Below, in pieces: positions 25,043 to 35,400 of a stretch of DNA of 64,000 nt. A program made the translations under genes and the position numbers. The stretch's first letter is position 1, and each line of letters opens with the position of its first letter. The DNA is from Larus michahellis (Eukaryota > Chordata > Aves > Charadriiformes > Laridae). The notes below the pieces were generated by a model that worked only from the letters and a program-made list of their open reading frames with translations, ran no database searches and had not been told where the DNA came from. The DNA lies in the NCBI RefSeq assembly GCF_964199755.1, contig NC_133930.1:29313571-29377570 (forward strand). Reading direction: 5' to 3'.

Positions 25043-25059
25043 CCTCTCTTAGAGAGGAT
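25043..25059 (-). repeat. 17-bp stem-loop motif in provirus leader, repeated at 24921-24937
   Basis: The + strand CCTCTCTTAGAGAGGAT occurs at 25043-25059 and again at 24921-24937, with similar preceding bases (GTGTTTCAAT / GTATTTCACC). Each can fold as CCTCTC/GAGAGG with a 3-base loop. The first is in the untranslated leader about 180 bases from the primer-binding site, the second inside the gag start. Confidence 0.7.
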
Positions 25060-25236
25060 CCCAGCGAGTAGCGTGGCCGCAGCTTCTGTTTCCATAGCTG
25101 CGCCTGGGAGGTGAGGAGCGACCTCACGCCGTTGTCTGCTCCCGCTGACGCGCCCAAGCAGGACGTCTCCCAGCCGAAGTTTCCCACTCCCCTCCTCTAG
25201 CTGCTTACCGCAGTCTCGGAGAACTCAGTCGCGCTG

Positions 25237-25254
25237 AACCATCCTCTGCTACCA
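25237..25254 (-). other. Primer-binding site complementary to initiator-Met tRNA
   Basis: The minus strand reads TGGTAGCAGAGGATGGTT, two bases downstream of the 5' LTR end. It is the exact complement of the last 18 bases of vertebrate initiator methionine tRNA including CCA. Alpharetroviruses of birds normally use Trp tRNA and betaretroviruses Lys tRNA, so this choice is notable. Confidence 0.9.
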
Positions 25255-25256
25255 GA

Positions 25257-25625
25257 TGTTGGAGTGGGAGACGGACCCGGAGTAACGATGGAGTCTCAAT
25301 ATGAGTATGATCGTTCTCCCTTTATTCAAGTTTTCACAGAGTATATACAGACAGGCAATAAGAGCACGCGCTAGCGGCAGCTATATGATTGGCTTACAGT
25401 CTCTGTTCACGCGCTGTCCATGCAGTTCATTCACAGATCAGGTTGGTTACAAGAATTCACATAGTAAATTGCTTAGTCATTAGCACAATGTGTTTTCTAC
25501 CTTCTCAGTCCCCGTTTTTCCCATGTACTAATTCCATCTTCTACCACCTGTTTTGCTCTTAATCTGATCTCTCATAGTAGGGAGGCTGGCTCACGTGACC
25601 ATTTTCTCTCAGACACATTCCTACA
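25257..25625 (-). repeat. 5' LTR of the provirus
   Basis: 369 bp, TG...CA ends on the sense strand. A TATATA box lies at 25342-25347 and a poly(A) signal (AATAAA on the minus strand) at 25321-25326, only about 15 bases further, so R is short. It differs from the other LTR at four positions (1.1 percent), all transitions. Right edge abuts the target duplication copy CGTCCA at 25626-25631. Confidence 0.95.
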
Positions 25626-27340
25626 CGTCCAGCCTGGCCTTAAAAACTTCCAGGGATGGGGCTTCCACCACCTCCCTGGGCAACCTGTTCCAGTGTCTCA
25701 CCACCCTCATGGTGAAGAACTTCTTCCTAATGTCCAGTCTGAATCGACCCATCTCTAGTTTTAATCCATTCCCTCTAGTCCTACCATTACCCGGCATCCT
25801 AAAAAGTCCCTCACCAGCTTTCTTGTATGCCCCCTTAAGATACTGGTAGGCCACTATAAGGTCTCCTCAAAGCCTTCTTTTCTCCCGGCTGAACAACCAC
25901 AACTCTTGCAGCCTGTCCTCATAGATATGCTCCAGCCCTCTCATCATCCTTGTGGCCCTTCTCTGAACACATTCCAGCACGTCCATATCTCTCTTGTAGT
26001 AGGGGATCCAGAATTGGATGCAGTACTCCAGGTGGGGTCTCACGAGAGTGGAGTAGAGGGGGAGAATCACCTCCCTCGACCTGCTGGCCACACTTCTTTT
26101 GATGCAGCCCAGGATATGATTGGCTTTCTGGGCTGCTAGTGCACGCTCGCAGCTCATGTTGAGCCTCTTGTCCACCAGCACCCCCAAGTCCTTTTCTTCA
26201 GGGTTGCTCTCAAGCCAGTCACTGCCCAGCCTATATTGGTGCTTGGGATTGCCCCGACCCAGATGGAGGACCTTGCACTTGGTCTTGTTGAACTTCGTGA
26301 GGTTGGCATGGGCCCATGTCTCCAGCCTGTCCAGGTCCCTCTGGATGGCATCCCTTCCCTCCAGTGTGTCAGCTGCCCCGCACAGCTTGGTGTCATCAGC
26401 AAACTGGCTGAGGGTGCACCCTATGCCACTGTCCATGTTGCTGACGAAGATGTTAAACAAGACTGGTCCCAATACTGGTCCTTGAGGGACTCCACTTGCC
26501 ACTGGCCTCCACTTGGACATGGACCCATTGACAGCCACTCTTTGGGTGCGGCCGTCAAGCCAGTTCTTTATCCACTGAATTGTCCGTCCATCAATCCCAT
26601 ATTTTATCAGCTTGGAGACCAGGATGTCATGTGGGACAGCGTCAAAGGCTTTGCTCAGGTCCAGGTAAATGACATCGGTTGCTCTCCCCTTGTCTATTGA
26701 TGTCAGGCACAATTTGCCCTTGGTGAAGCCGTGTTGATTGTACCCAGTCACCTCTTCGTTATTCTTCTGCCTCAGCAGTGCCTCCAGGAGGATCTGCTCC
26801 ATAATCTGATCAGGCACGGAGGTGAGACTGACTGGCCTATAGTTCCCTGGTTCTTCCTTCACTCCCTTTTTGAAAATGGGGATTATGTTTCCCCTCTTCC
26901 AGTCAGTGGGGACTTCACCAGACTGCTATGACTTTTGGAATATAATAGAGAGCGGTTTAGCAACCTCATCCACCAGCTCCTTCAGTACCCGTGGGTGTAT
27001 CCCATCAGGTCCCATGGACTTGTTCACTTTCAGGTTCATCAGATGGTCACGAACCTGGTCTTCACTTATGATGGGCAGTCCTTTCCAACCCCTGCCATTG
27101 TCTTCTGTGACTCCGAGAGCGTGGCTGGAGCCCTTGCCAGTGAAGACTGAGGAAAAGAAGTTGTTGAGAATCTTGGCCTTCTCCATATCACTTGTCACCA
27201 GCTCCCCCATTTCCTTCCTGAGGGGGCCCACACCCTCCCTAGTCGTCTTCTTACCATTAATGTTCCTATAGAAATTTTTGCTGTTACCCTCATTGAAATA
27301 ATTTTGCTGTTTCCCTCATTGAAACAATTAATGTCACACA
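25626..27340 (-). mobile_element. CR1 LINE (right half), reverse transcriptase ORF2 with few stops
   Basis: Minus-strand CR1 ORF2 fragment in a single frame from about 27231 to 25626, interrupted by only two stop codons (TAG at 26928-26926 and TGA near 25867). Reverse transcriptase landmarks are visible: [10 protein letters not shown], the [11 protein letters not shown] block with its catalytic aspartate, [17 protein letters not shown], and the active-site FADDTKL. Downstream are the typical CR1 thumb/C-terminal segments ([29 protein letters not shown]). The upstream segment ([20 protein letters not shown]) precedes the RT core. The copy is 5'-truncated near 27340 and carries no endonuclease domain. 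The provirus interrupts it after KARLD; the remaining codons lie at 20966 leftwards. Confidence 0.95.
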
Positions 27341-30300
27341 AATCATTAGTGTTGGGAGAGGCGGCATTAATGTCTAATATTTCTGGTCTAATTTGCTCTG
27401 GCTCATGTGCTTTATCTTTAGGAGATAAACATCACAGCGGTCTGTTCTGGCTTTGCTGACATATTCTAGAACCTTGATGAACCTCTTTTTGTGTAGATGC
27501 TCAGAAGACCATTGTTTTGGGAGAGAGTTTCTGTGGGGTGGCTGCTTGCCTATCCCCAGCATGGAAGAATTTGGGGAGCAATAAGTCATGCCAATGGCTG
27601 TAGGTTGGTTTTATAATCTCATATTCGTTTCCGTCTCAGTAGGTCCAACCAGTGCTCTTTCTGCGTAGAGTTACCTTGCTCTGGTTTCTTTTGAGCTTGA
27701 GTAGGATCTTCATTTTACTGAATGACTGCTTTGCCTTATATTTGCCTCATTCTGAGGTCCCAGAACCATCAAAGGTATATTTAATAAAACAGCATTGCAT
27801 TGCAGTGCAGTGAGTTCACCATGTAACACTTTTCAGTGGTGTACATAAAACGAACACTAAACCAGGGTCAGTAATACCTTGGATGTGGCCTCAAGTAAAT
27901 TTCCTTATGGACTTCACTGCCAAGTGTGGTGTTTTCTGATTTTCCCATTAACAATAACATTTTTGGAACACATCCTCTTTCTTGTTCAGTATAGATATTA
28001 TGCTAACGTACAACACAGAGTGAAGTTTATGTTACCAAAACTCATTCCTCGACGTGAGTGTCAATAGGTTAATATTGTTGTAGGGATTTTGTGGAGGACT
28101 CCAGTGCAGATTGTTTTACCACAAGAAGCTTTTCTCAAAGTTTTCCTTCATGCTGCTTAAAGTATTTACATTCACACAAAATAAATCCCCTCACCTGTAA
28201 GTAAAATACGCAATATACTTTCTTCATAAAAGGTGGACTGTTCTCGAACTGTCTTTCCTGTTCCCTGATTTCTGACTCTCTGTCACTTCCCTATAATAAA
28301 GCTGTTGCTTTATAATGCTCAAGATACCTTAAAAGGATAGTGTTGTGTTTATGACTGAGCACGGTTTGCACTGGTAAAAGTTCTGATTCTTTGTCATGGG
28401 CAACTGAAAATAAAACACTGGAAAATGTAATAAACAGATGTTCTGCCTGCCACAGAAGTTCCCAATTTCTGCAGTATTTATATCCCAGAACTGTCCCTTT
28501 CTTCATATGATCAAGGTGTTTTTTTTTTTTATTAGAGATGTGCCAAGCCATAAAGACCATTTCAGCCTCTTTAGCTGTGTCTGTTACCTTTACATGTGAG
28601 AAGCAGGAAATGACTGCAGAGCCCAGCATCCTGCAAAGGATTATGATTGGACTTGCCTGCTTGTATTTTGGCATTGCTCAGACGCTGCTGTCAGGTTTTA
28701 GGGCTGCAGAGTGCAAGGTTGGATACAAAATGCAAGTTAGTAAGCTTTCACTCCTAATGTTACAGAGCCGAAGAAGGATCACTTGCCTGACTGTGCAAAA
28801 AATGGGCTTTGCCTGGGAGCAGACTGTAAGAAGTCATCATCATGCTCCTGATTTTGATCAGTCTTGTCTGATGTACCAAGAGGTGGCAAAGTAATCTGCG
28901 GTGCTAAAGTGCCTTGCCACATGCTGATCTGGCTTCTCTGAAACAATAACCAATTGGTCATTCATACCAGCACATCTGGCTTGTCCGGGGTGTGTTATTT
29001 ATGGCTGTTCATATGCTGACATGGCCTGACAGCTGAAACGTATACATGCTTTGACGGCATGCTGTACATTGTAGGACCTGATGCAGACTGGAAAAATATC
29101 CCTTCAGATGTTGTTGGTTTTTCAATTATCTCAGATTGCCTCTTAGCTTTGTAGTTGTGGACGGCAGCACTGTTAACACTGCTTTCATTCACTAAAAGTG
29201 TAAAGTTACAGCATTCTTTAAAGTATGATTGCAGTCAAAACGCAGTCCAATTAATATATTTTTCCTCTCAGCAAGATACAGAGTGGCCATCTTTAGCTTT
29301 CAAGTTAACGTAGCGTTTATTTTTGACTGTCGGTATGGCAGGATCACCAAAACCATACCTGCTTCACATGGCGATTGAGAACGTGCTGGGCTCACTCGTC
29401 ATACTAAGTTGAACACAAGGAGAAAATGGTTTTGTCCACAGATTAGATGATATGACCGGGAAGACTTGAAAACAAATCCAATAAATGGTTATGCATGTAT
29501 AAACCAAATTGTCCCAGTCAGATTACACATACATAACTCAGTATAAAAATATGGTCTGAGAATAATTCAATGACAATATGGAAGTGGTTTTGATGCTTCT
29601 TTTCTGATTGTAACAATCCATCTGAGTTGAGTTTGTATTTCTGGGATTTGCAACAGATATGCTTCAACACACAAGGCCAACTCAACTCATTCTAATTACA
29701 TCAATTACAGGACACAAAATCATTGCAGGATATTTGCCAAAATCAGGACTATAGAACGGCTGCAGAATTGGTGTCTACTGAAGATGATCACAGCAAGCAA
29801 CTGATTTGCTGGAAGGTGAAGATGGCATTTGTTTTTGCAATATTTACATTGTTGTGCTTGCAGATTTCTCTGATGGAATTTTTAAGGCTAATAGAAAGAA
29901 GACAAACATTAGCCTAACAGGCCACGTTTGAGTTGAAGGGGACTGTTGGCTGAAGGAATTGAGAAGCTTATTCAAGCATGGAAAAAACCTAAAGAAATTA
30001 CCCTGCAGGAAATCTAGTGAGATGGCAGTAATCTAACAGCAGTCCAGAAAAAAAAAGGTGTGTGTGTGGGGGATTAGAAAAAAAAAACCACAACTTTGCC
30101 TCCTGCTGCCTCCTGTTGTATGAACCTGTTTGCTCGTTTTTTTGTGTGGACCTCTTAGAGACACTCCACAGAATGACTGAACTCTTGCCTTCTTAACCCT
30201 TTCATTACTGTATTATGATTGTTTTTTATTTTCAAAAGGATATAAATCCTGAAGACTCCCGTCAACATATACATATGAGCAGCCACTGATGCTCATGGGA

Positions 30301-30900
30301 AGGACCATCGGATCCACAGTAGGTGGATTGCCCCATCTTTTTAATTATTTCCTGCTCTATATATGTTTTACAGGTTATAAACCACCATCCCATCGTGGGA
30401 CTTACATTTTTGATTGTTAAGTGGGTTATTCCTTGCATGGCATTTATGATTTTTATTGTGCCTATTCTTGTAATTTACTAGGGAAAGGTGGTGTGGGAAA
30501 AGTTTGTATTCTTCTTAGTGTATGCCTAATCTTGTCTCAGTCAATAGTAAATTTGAATACCAGTTTTGGCATGGGAGTTGATACAAAGGTTTATGCATAT
30601 TTGGAATCATACGGACTAGGGGATGTGCATCACCCTCCCCGGTTCTGCACCAGAAGAGTCCAAATTTACAAGGATTATTCTAAATCTTACAAAAATATTG
30701 AAAATAAATTAAGTCCCCTTTTTCTTGACCAGAGAGAGGGCCAACCATTGAAAAGTAACAGGGTGTGGATTTTAACACTCAAGGGCTTTTGCATCAACTT
30801 CCGAGCAATTCTACTTGAGAATATTTATGGAACCAAATTTGTTATCAGTCCTTGAACAATAGTTCTAGTAAATTGTGTTCCCAGTTAAATATGTCTTAGA
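27341..30900. other. Intergenic sequence between CR1/provirus and second retroviral remnant
   Basis: About 3.5 kb of AT-rich sequence without a recognised host gene. An open frame at 30421-30855 (144 codons from ATG-less start region) lies just upstream of the envelope-like remnant and may be retroviral, but I recognise no domain in it. Confidence 0.5.
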
Positions 30901-30939
30901 TATGCTTTTGGAGTTTTAAAAGCAACGTCCAACAAGTCT

Positions 30940-31290
30940 CCAAGATGTCGCTTCAAAACTGATTAGCATTGAACATGTTGTTGCTTAAAGAACACGGAGT
31001 GTGTGGCATGTTAAATCTGACTGAAGGAGAACGCTGTATTACCATCCACAAGGCCACTACCTCCATAGAAGAAGCCTGTGCAAGGATGAAGGAAGCTGTG
31101 GATAAGACCAGAGAATTGTTCCAATTGCTCCCACCGAAGGATTGGTTCGATGGACTGAGTCCTGGATCATGGATCCCTTCTCTTTTGCAAACTTTGGGAC
31201 TTACGGCGTGGGGAAAGTGTCTGGCACAAATAGGAATTGTTTTGTTGATCGGATTTATGTTCTTAATGGCAGGAATTGCTATGACATGAG
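30940..31290 (+). pseudogene. Retroviral envelope TM remnant (second ERV)
   Basis: The + strand frame ending at 31289 encodes [20 protein letters not shown], a helix N-terminal to a cysteine loop as in retroviral TM subunits, then a helical region and a hydrophobic anchor ([20 protein letters not shown]). An in-frame TGA lies just upstream of the ATG at 30975 region (after TCGCTTCAAAAC at about 30946-30957), so the frame is broken. The cysteine spacing visible here is C-x10-C rather than CX6CC. It differs clearly from the provirus at 21-25 kb and is in the opposite orientation. Class is uncertain. Confidence 0.6.
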
Positions 31291-31548
31291 GTACAACTAC
31301 CTGTTTGTTCCCTTTACTCCTGCCGTCCACTCTCGTGGTCATGTTCCATCATGAAATCCTTAGGAGTGATGGGGTGGAGAAAATGCCTTCTAAATATCAC
31401 CCTTATGATACTGTGTGATTCAATGCTAGGCCTTACAGCAGCTATATGTATAATCTCTCTTTCTGTCATCTCTTTCCTTTGCACCTATACACTATGTTCA
31501 GATCACAATGGTTGAAGAAAATCTTGGAGTGTTTGAGCCACAGGGTGG

Positions 31549-32475
31549 TGTAAGAGATGGACCGTAAATTCCTTGATGAGGGGCAGAAGGCGCTCCAAGC
31601 CTTCAGTGGAAGGCCTGAAACACCCGCAAGGAAATAAACAATGCAGGCCTGGCCTTCAAAGAACTGAGAAGGCTAACACTTCTGGTGCCTGAAAGTGTGG
31701 GAGAACTGTCTTGTGAAGACAGGATAGTTCTGCCACTCGTGTGGTAGGCTTGCTAGTTCTCAGTCCTCAAGGCCATTGTGTCCGATGAGTGACCTTTGCT
31801 TCATTATCTGTGAAATGCATAGGAAAGCGCACCCCCCCGCATATGCTAATGAAGATTATAGAGATCATGCTAAACATGTATGACTATGGCACTTGTCTCT
31901 CCACCCAAATCATGCTACACGTCACCTGGGAGAAGGGAGAAACCTGAGATGAGGCTGTCCTCAGCAAGGGGTGTGGGCCATGCTAATTCAGCAAACATAA
32001 AAGGGGAAAACAAGTGCCTCTAGAGGGGGAACAAAGAAGAAAAAAAAGAAAAAAATAGTGCCTGGGAAGATTTTTCCCAAGAAAGAAGACCTTACCAGGG
32101 AAGATTTTTCCAAGAAAGAAGATGATTATGCCTGGGAAGGTTCCCTGAAAAAGACGCTGGAACCAGGAACGGTGGTCTCTTTGTCTTTGTCTTTTTCTCT
32201 GTCTTTTCCTTTCTCTATCCCTCAGTTTCTCTTTTCTCTTAGAGTTGTTCAGAGTTGTTAAGTAACAACCTTAAGTACTGCTTGCCATAAATTGTCCGAT
32301 ACCTGTTGTTGAGTAACGCAATGCGTACCTCATCATTTGCCATAATTTGTTATACACCTAACCAATTGTCATGGACTTGTGAAGACCTATACTAACCATT
32401 TCGGGAAGCTAATAAATGTTTCTATATGGACCTTGAGATTTGTCTCACCTTAGTCCGCACCTTTGGGAATTTACG
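31549..32475 (+). mobile_element. Probable 3' LTR of the second ERV
   Basis: Follows the envelope-like remnant by about 260 bases. Starts TGTAAGAG, has a TATA-like CATAAAAG at 31996-32003, a poly(A) signal AATAAA at 32411-32416, and a candidate end near TTTACG at 32471-32475 that roughly mirrors the TGTAA start. A duplicated 25-bp purine-rich unit (GGGAAGATTTTTCC and following) lies at 32064-32089 and 32098-32122. No matching 5' LTR was found in the window, so boundaries are approximate. Confidence 0.5.
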
Positions 32476-35400
32476 AATCTGAAGTTACTTACCCCTCCTC
32501 TTTCCTGGGAGTGGGATGTGACACCATTTCTCCTTGGCTTTTTAAGAAGGGCTGAGGCTCTTTCAGAAGTTTGCCCCCCATGCTGATTTGCACCTCCTGT
32601 TTGCAGAGAGGAGAGTTTCCTTCCTGGATGGTGTGACAACTTTGCTTGGGGAGAGGGGGCTGTCGGGCCCAGGGGCACAAAAAGCCCTATCAGTTCCTCT
32701 GCCCTTCGCTTCTGCGGAGGAATTTCACTGAGAGGTGTGTCATACTCACCTCTCACCAAACTCTTTGTCTTCTCTACCAGAGAAGCTGCGAAGAGAAATG
32801 CCCCTGCTTGTCCAGGCTGGTTCTTCTCCACCTCCTCCTCCCTCGAGAGCTGCTTCCCAGAGACTTTTGATGCGGGACTGCCAGTGTGACCGGGGGCTGG
32901 GCTGGAGTGCGGTCCGGCAGGGTCTGAATGTGGGGCGGGTGCCCCCACAGCCCCTATCAGGAATGAATTAGAATGTTTCATTCTTGTAAGTGATACTTTT
33001 TTGAGTAAACATCCCTGGGTTCCTGTGATGTGTAACTAATGGAGTGCTAAACTCTCAGGGCTGGTTTAAGACTCAGAAAGTACACGTGTTGCCAATCCAT
33101 CATGTTCCTAATACTAATTAACATAGCAGGGACACAATAAAGCCCCAGAACCTGCACACATTACCCAGCTCACATTACCACTCTATAACAGTCTCTCTAT
33201 TGACCTAACAAAAGCACACATTGGAAAAACGAGACGCGGTCTTTTCTGACTCAGCTAGACCTATGCAGCCAAGGAAGAGAGCCGAGAACTCTCATTTATT
33301 ATTGTCTATTATTATTCTGGTATATAATGGAACGGAGTTCTCAAATCATGTACAGCGACATTTCTACCTTGCCTGCATGTGTGTGTTGCACACCGCTGGG
33401 CAGGCAGCGCTAACGCAGGCAGAGCAGCCCCTGACTTGCGGAGAGATGGGATTGCCTTGGAGGGCATGTTCTGCTCCTGCACAAAATGAAGGAAGACCTT
33501 ACTTGTTGATTTGCATCCCTATTATTTGCAATCCAGTTACAATGAAAATCTTACTGTTATTAAAACTTTACTAATATAATTGTCCTTTGTTCCCAGGCTT
33601 AAACTAGTTCCTGTGTAGACAAACTAAAAAGGTAACAATTCGGTTAAAATTCATTCTTGGCTAGGTGAATATTTCTTTTTAGGTCCCAGAAAACTTTCCT
33701 TGTATTGAAACACATTGACATCCCTGTAATACGCTCCTTTTATTGCATGGTAATTCCTCTGCTTTTAAGAGATTCATGATGTACAGCCAAAGGAATACTG
33801 GAAGGAATCCGAACAGCGAGAGATTAGCACATTCGTGTAGCAGTGATCCCTAACTGGACACAGTCCGGCTTTGTGGAAGTTGAGGGTGAGCCACCGTTTA
33901 CTTCCACAATTTCATGGTTAGGATTTTATGGTGCCTCTGGATGAAATCAGTAGAGTTCACTCAACAGTGGCACTTGAGGCTGGGGTGTATCTCCTGTTGT
34001 TGCACATCCTCCAGTGGGCTGATTATAGAGAGCACTAGTTTAATCATTAAGGCATGAAATTCTGGTACCTTATTAAAGTGGTGGTAAGTTTGGTAAATCA
34101 GTACACCACTACAAACAGGCAAATTGAGCAAATTCTTTTGTTTCCTCACTTCCTGGTTAAAAATTATGATGCTTTTTTTTTTCCCCTGGACCAGCTGTTA
34201 GGGTGTGCCTTGCAATCATAAATATATTTTGAAAGAGTTTTCTCATCACTATTTAGAAGAGGGAACTAGTAATTTATAGCTATATATCCCCCAAATTGTG
34301 CATCCTCCAGGTCTCTAGTATGTGGTTAAACCAGATGGTATCAACTGGTTGGACATTCTGGCTGAGGTGTTGGTGTTTCTGTGCTGCAGTCCGGGATGGA
34401 AAATGTTCCCTGTAGGTCAGGGAAGTGGGCCCTAGAGGTAAAATCCTTCTGGTGGGAGTCACAAAGGAGACAGAGACATGCCAGACCGATGTCACCAAGG
34501 CGGCACTGCCCCAGCCCTGTGGCACAGCAGCTCCTCTCGCCTTTTCTCTGAGGAGAATCATCAAAAAAAGAACTGACAAGAAACTCTTCAAGCCCAGTGT
34601 TTTGTGGATCATACTGCCAGCGAACTGGACACGCAGGGCAGGACAAACCTCTGAACAGCATATTGTCTTCTCTTTTAAGTCAAAACAAATTAAATATAGG
34701 CCTTACCCAATTTCCCCTACAGTTGACACAGGAGGTTTTCTGTTGACTTCAGCAGACCTGGTTACAGCCCTCTACTCCTAGAATTGGTTAATTTTATGCA
34801 CTGAGTGGTTTGACACTTTGCATAGTTGATATCATGTTGGATGGCCAAAGACCGCGAATTAGTGAAGTGTCACAGATGTTAAATCATAAAGTAGATGACA
34901 GTGTGCTCGCTATGTCATATGATCTTAGCACAGTTTGTGGAATAGTTTTTTTTATTATTGCAAATAATCATAAGTGCTGAAAAAATACCGTAAGTAAAAT
35001 AGCATTTTTTAGTACAATGCATCCAGTGTTCTTAATGTATATACACATCTGCAATATGTTAAACTCAGACTTATGCCCATTTAATCTCAAGGATTTCAAT
35101 GGGGTGTCTGTATGGAATGAAGGGAAGATTTTGATCCCAGAATACTGAGTGGCTGCACCTTTCAGGATGGCTTTATGCCTTAGATTTTCACCTACATTTT
35201 TGTTTATAATAATAAACACAGCATTTATTAGATATGTAATTATAATAAATTCAGCACTAGTGATGCTTATCTAATGTAGGCATGATTTCAGGTACTGTTT
35301 GCTTTTTTCTTTGATGATTTTAGGGAACGGCGTATCCAGATAAATCTGACATGTGGCCATGTGTTGAGCCATAGTGCTAAATGTCTGGTCAGGATGGGCT

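Larger units (their letters stand above)
20967..25625 (-). mobile_element. Endogenous retrovirus (ERVK/alpha-beta-like), defective, two LTRs
   Basis: A minus-strand provirus of 4659 bp. The LTRs (369 bp each) begin TGTAGG and end CCAACA on the sense strand, are flanked by the 6-bp target duplication CGTCCA, and differ at 4 sites. Downstream of the 5' LTR is an 18-base match to the 3' end of initiator-Met tRNA (25237-25254); upstream of the 3' LTR is a purine tract (21336-21354). Inside, in sense order, are a leader, a matrix-like gag ORF (24991 to 24533), undetermined sequence with a T-rich tract, a damaged envelope TM region (23346 to 22759), a tandem pair of 82-bp units, and a second TM region (21940 to 21269). 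No protease, reverse transcriptase or integrase is visible, so it is non-autonomous. It interrupts a CR1 at the very end of ORF2. The near-identical LTRs indicate a recent insertion. Confidence 0.93.

Noticed and set aside
26120..26700. Plus-strand open frames of 121-154 codons
   Set aside because: Antisense shadows of the minus-strand CR1 reverse transcriptase.
30421..30855. 144-codon plus-strand frame before the second envelope remnant
   Set aside because: Possibly retroviral by position, but no recognisable motif, so not called as a gene.
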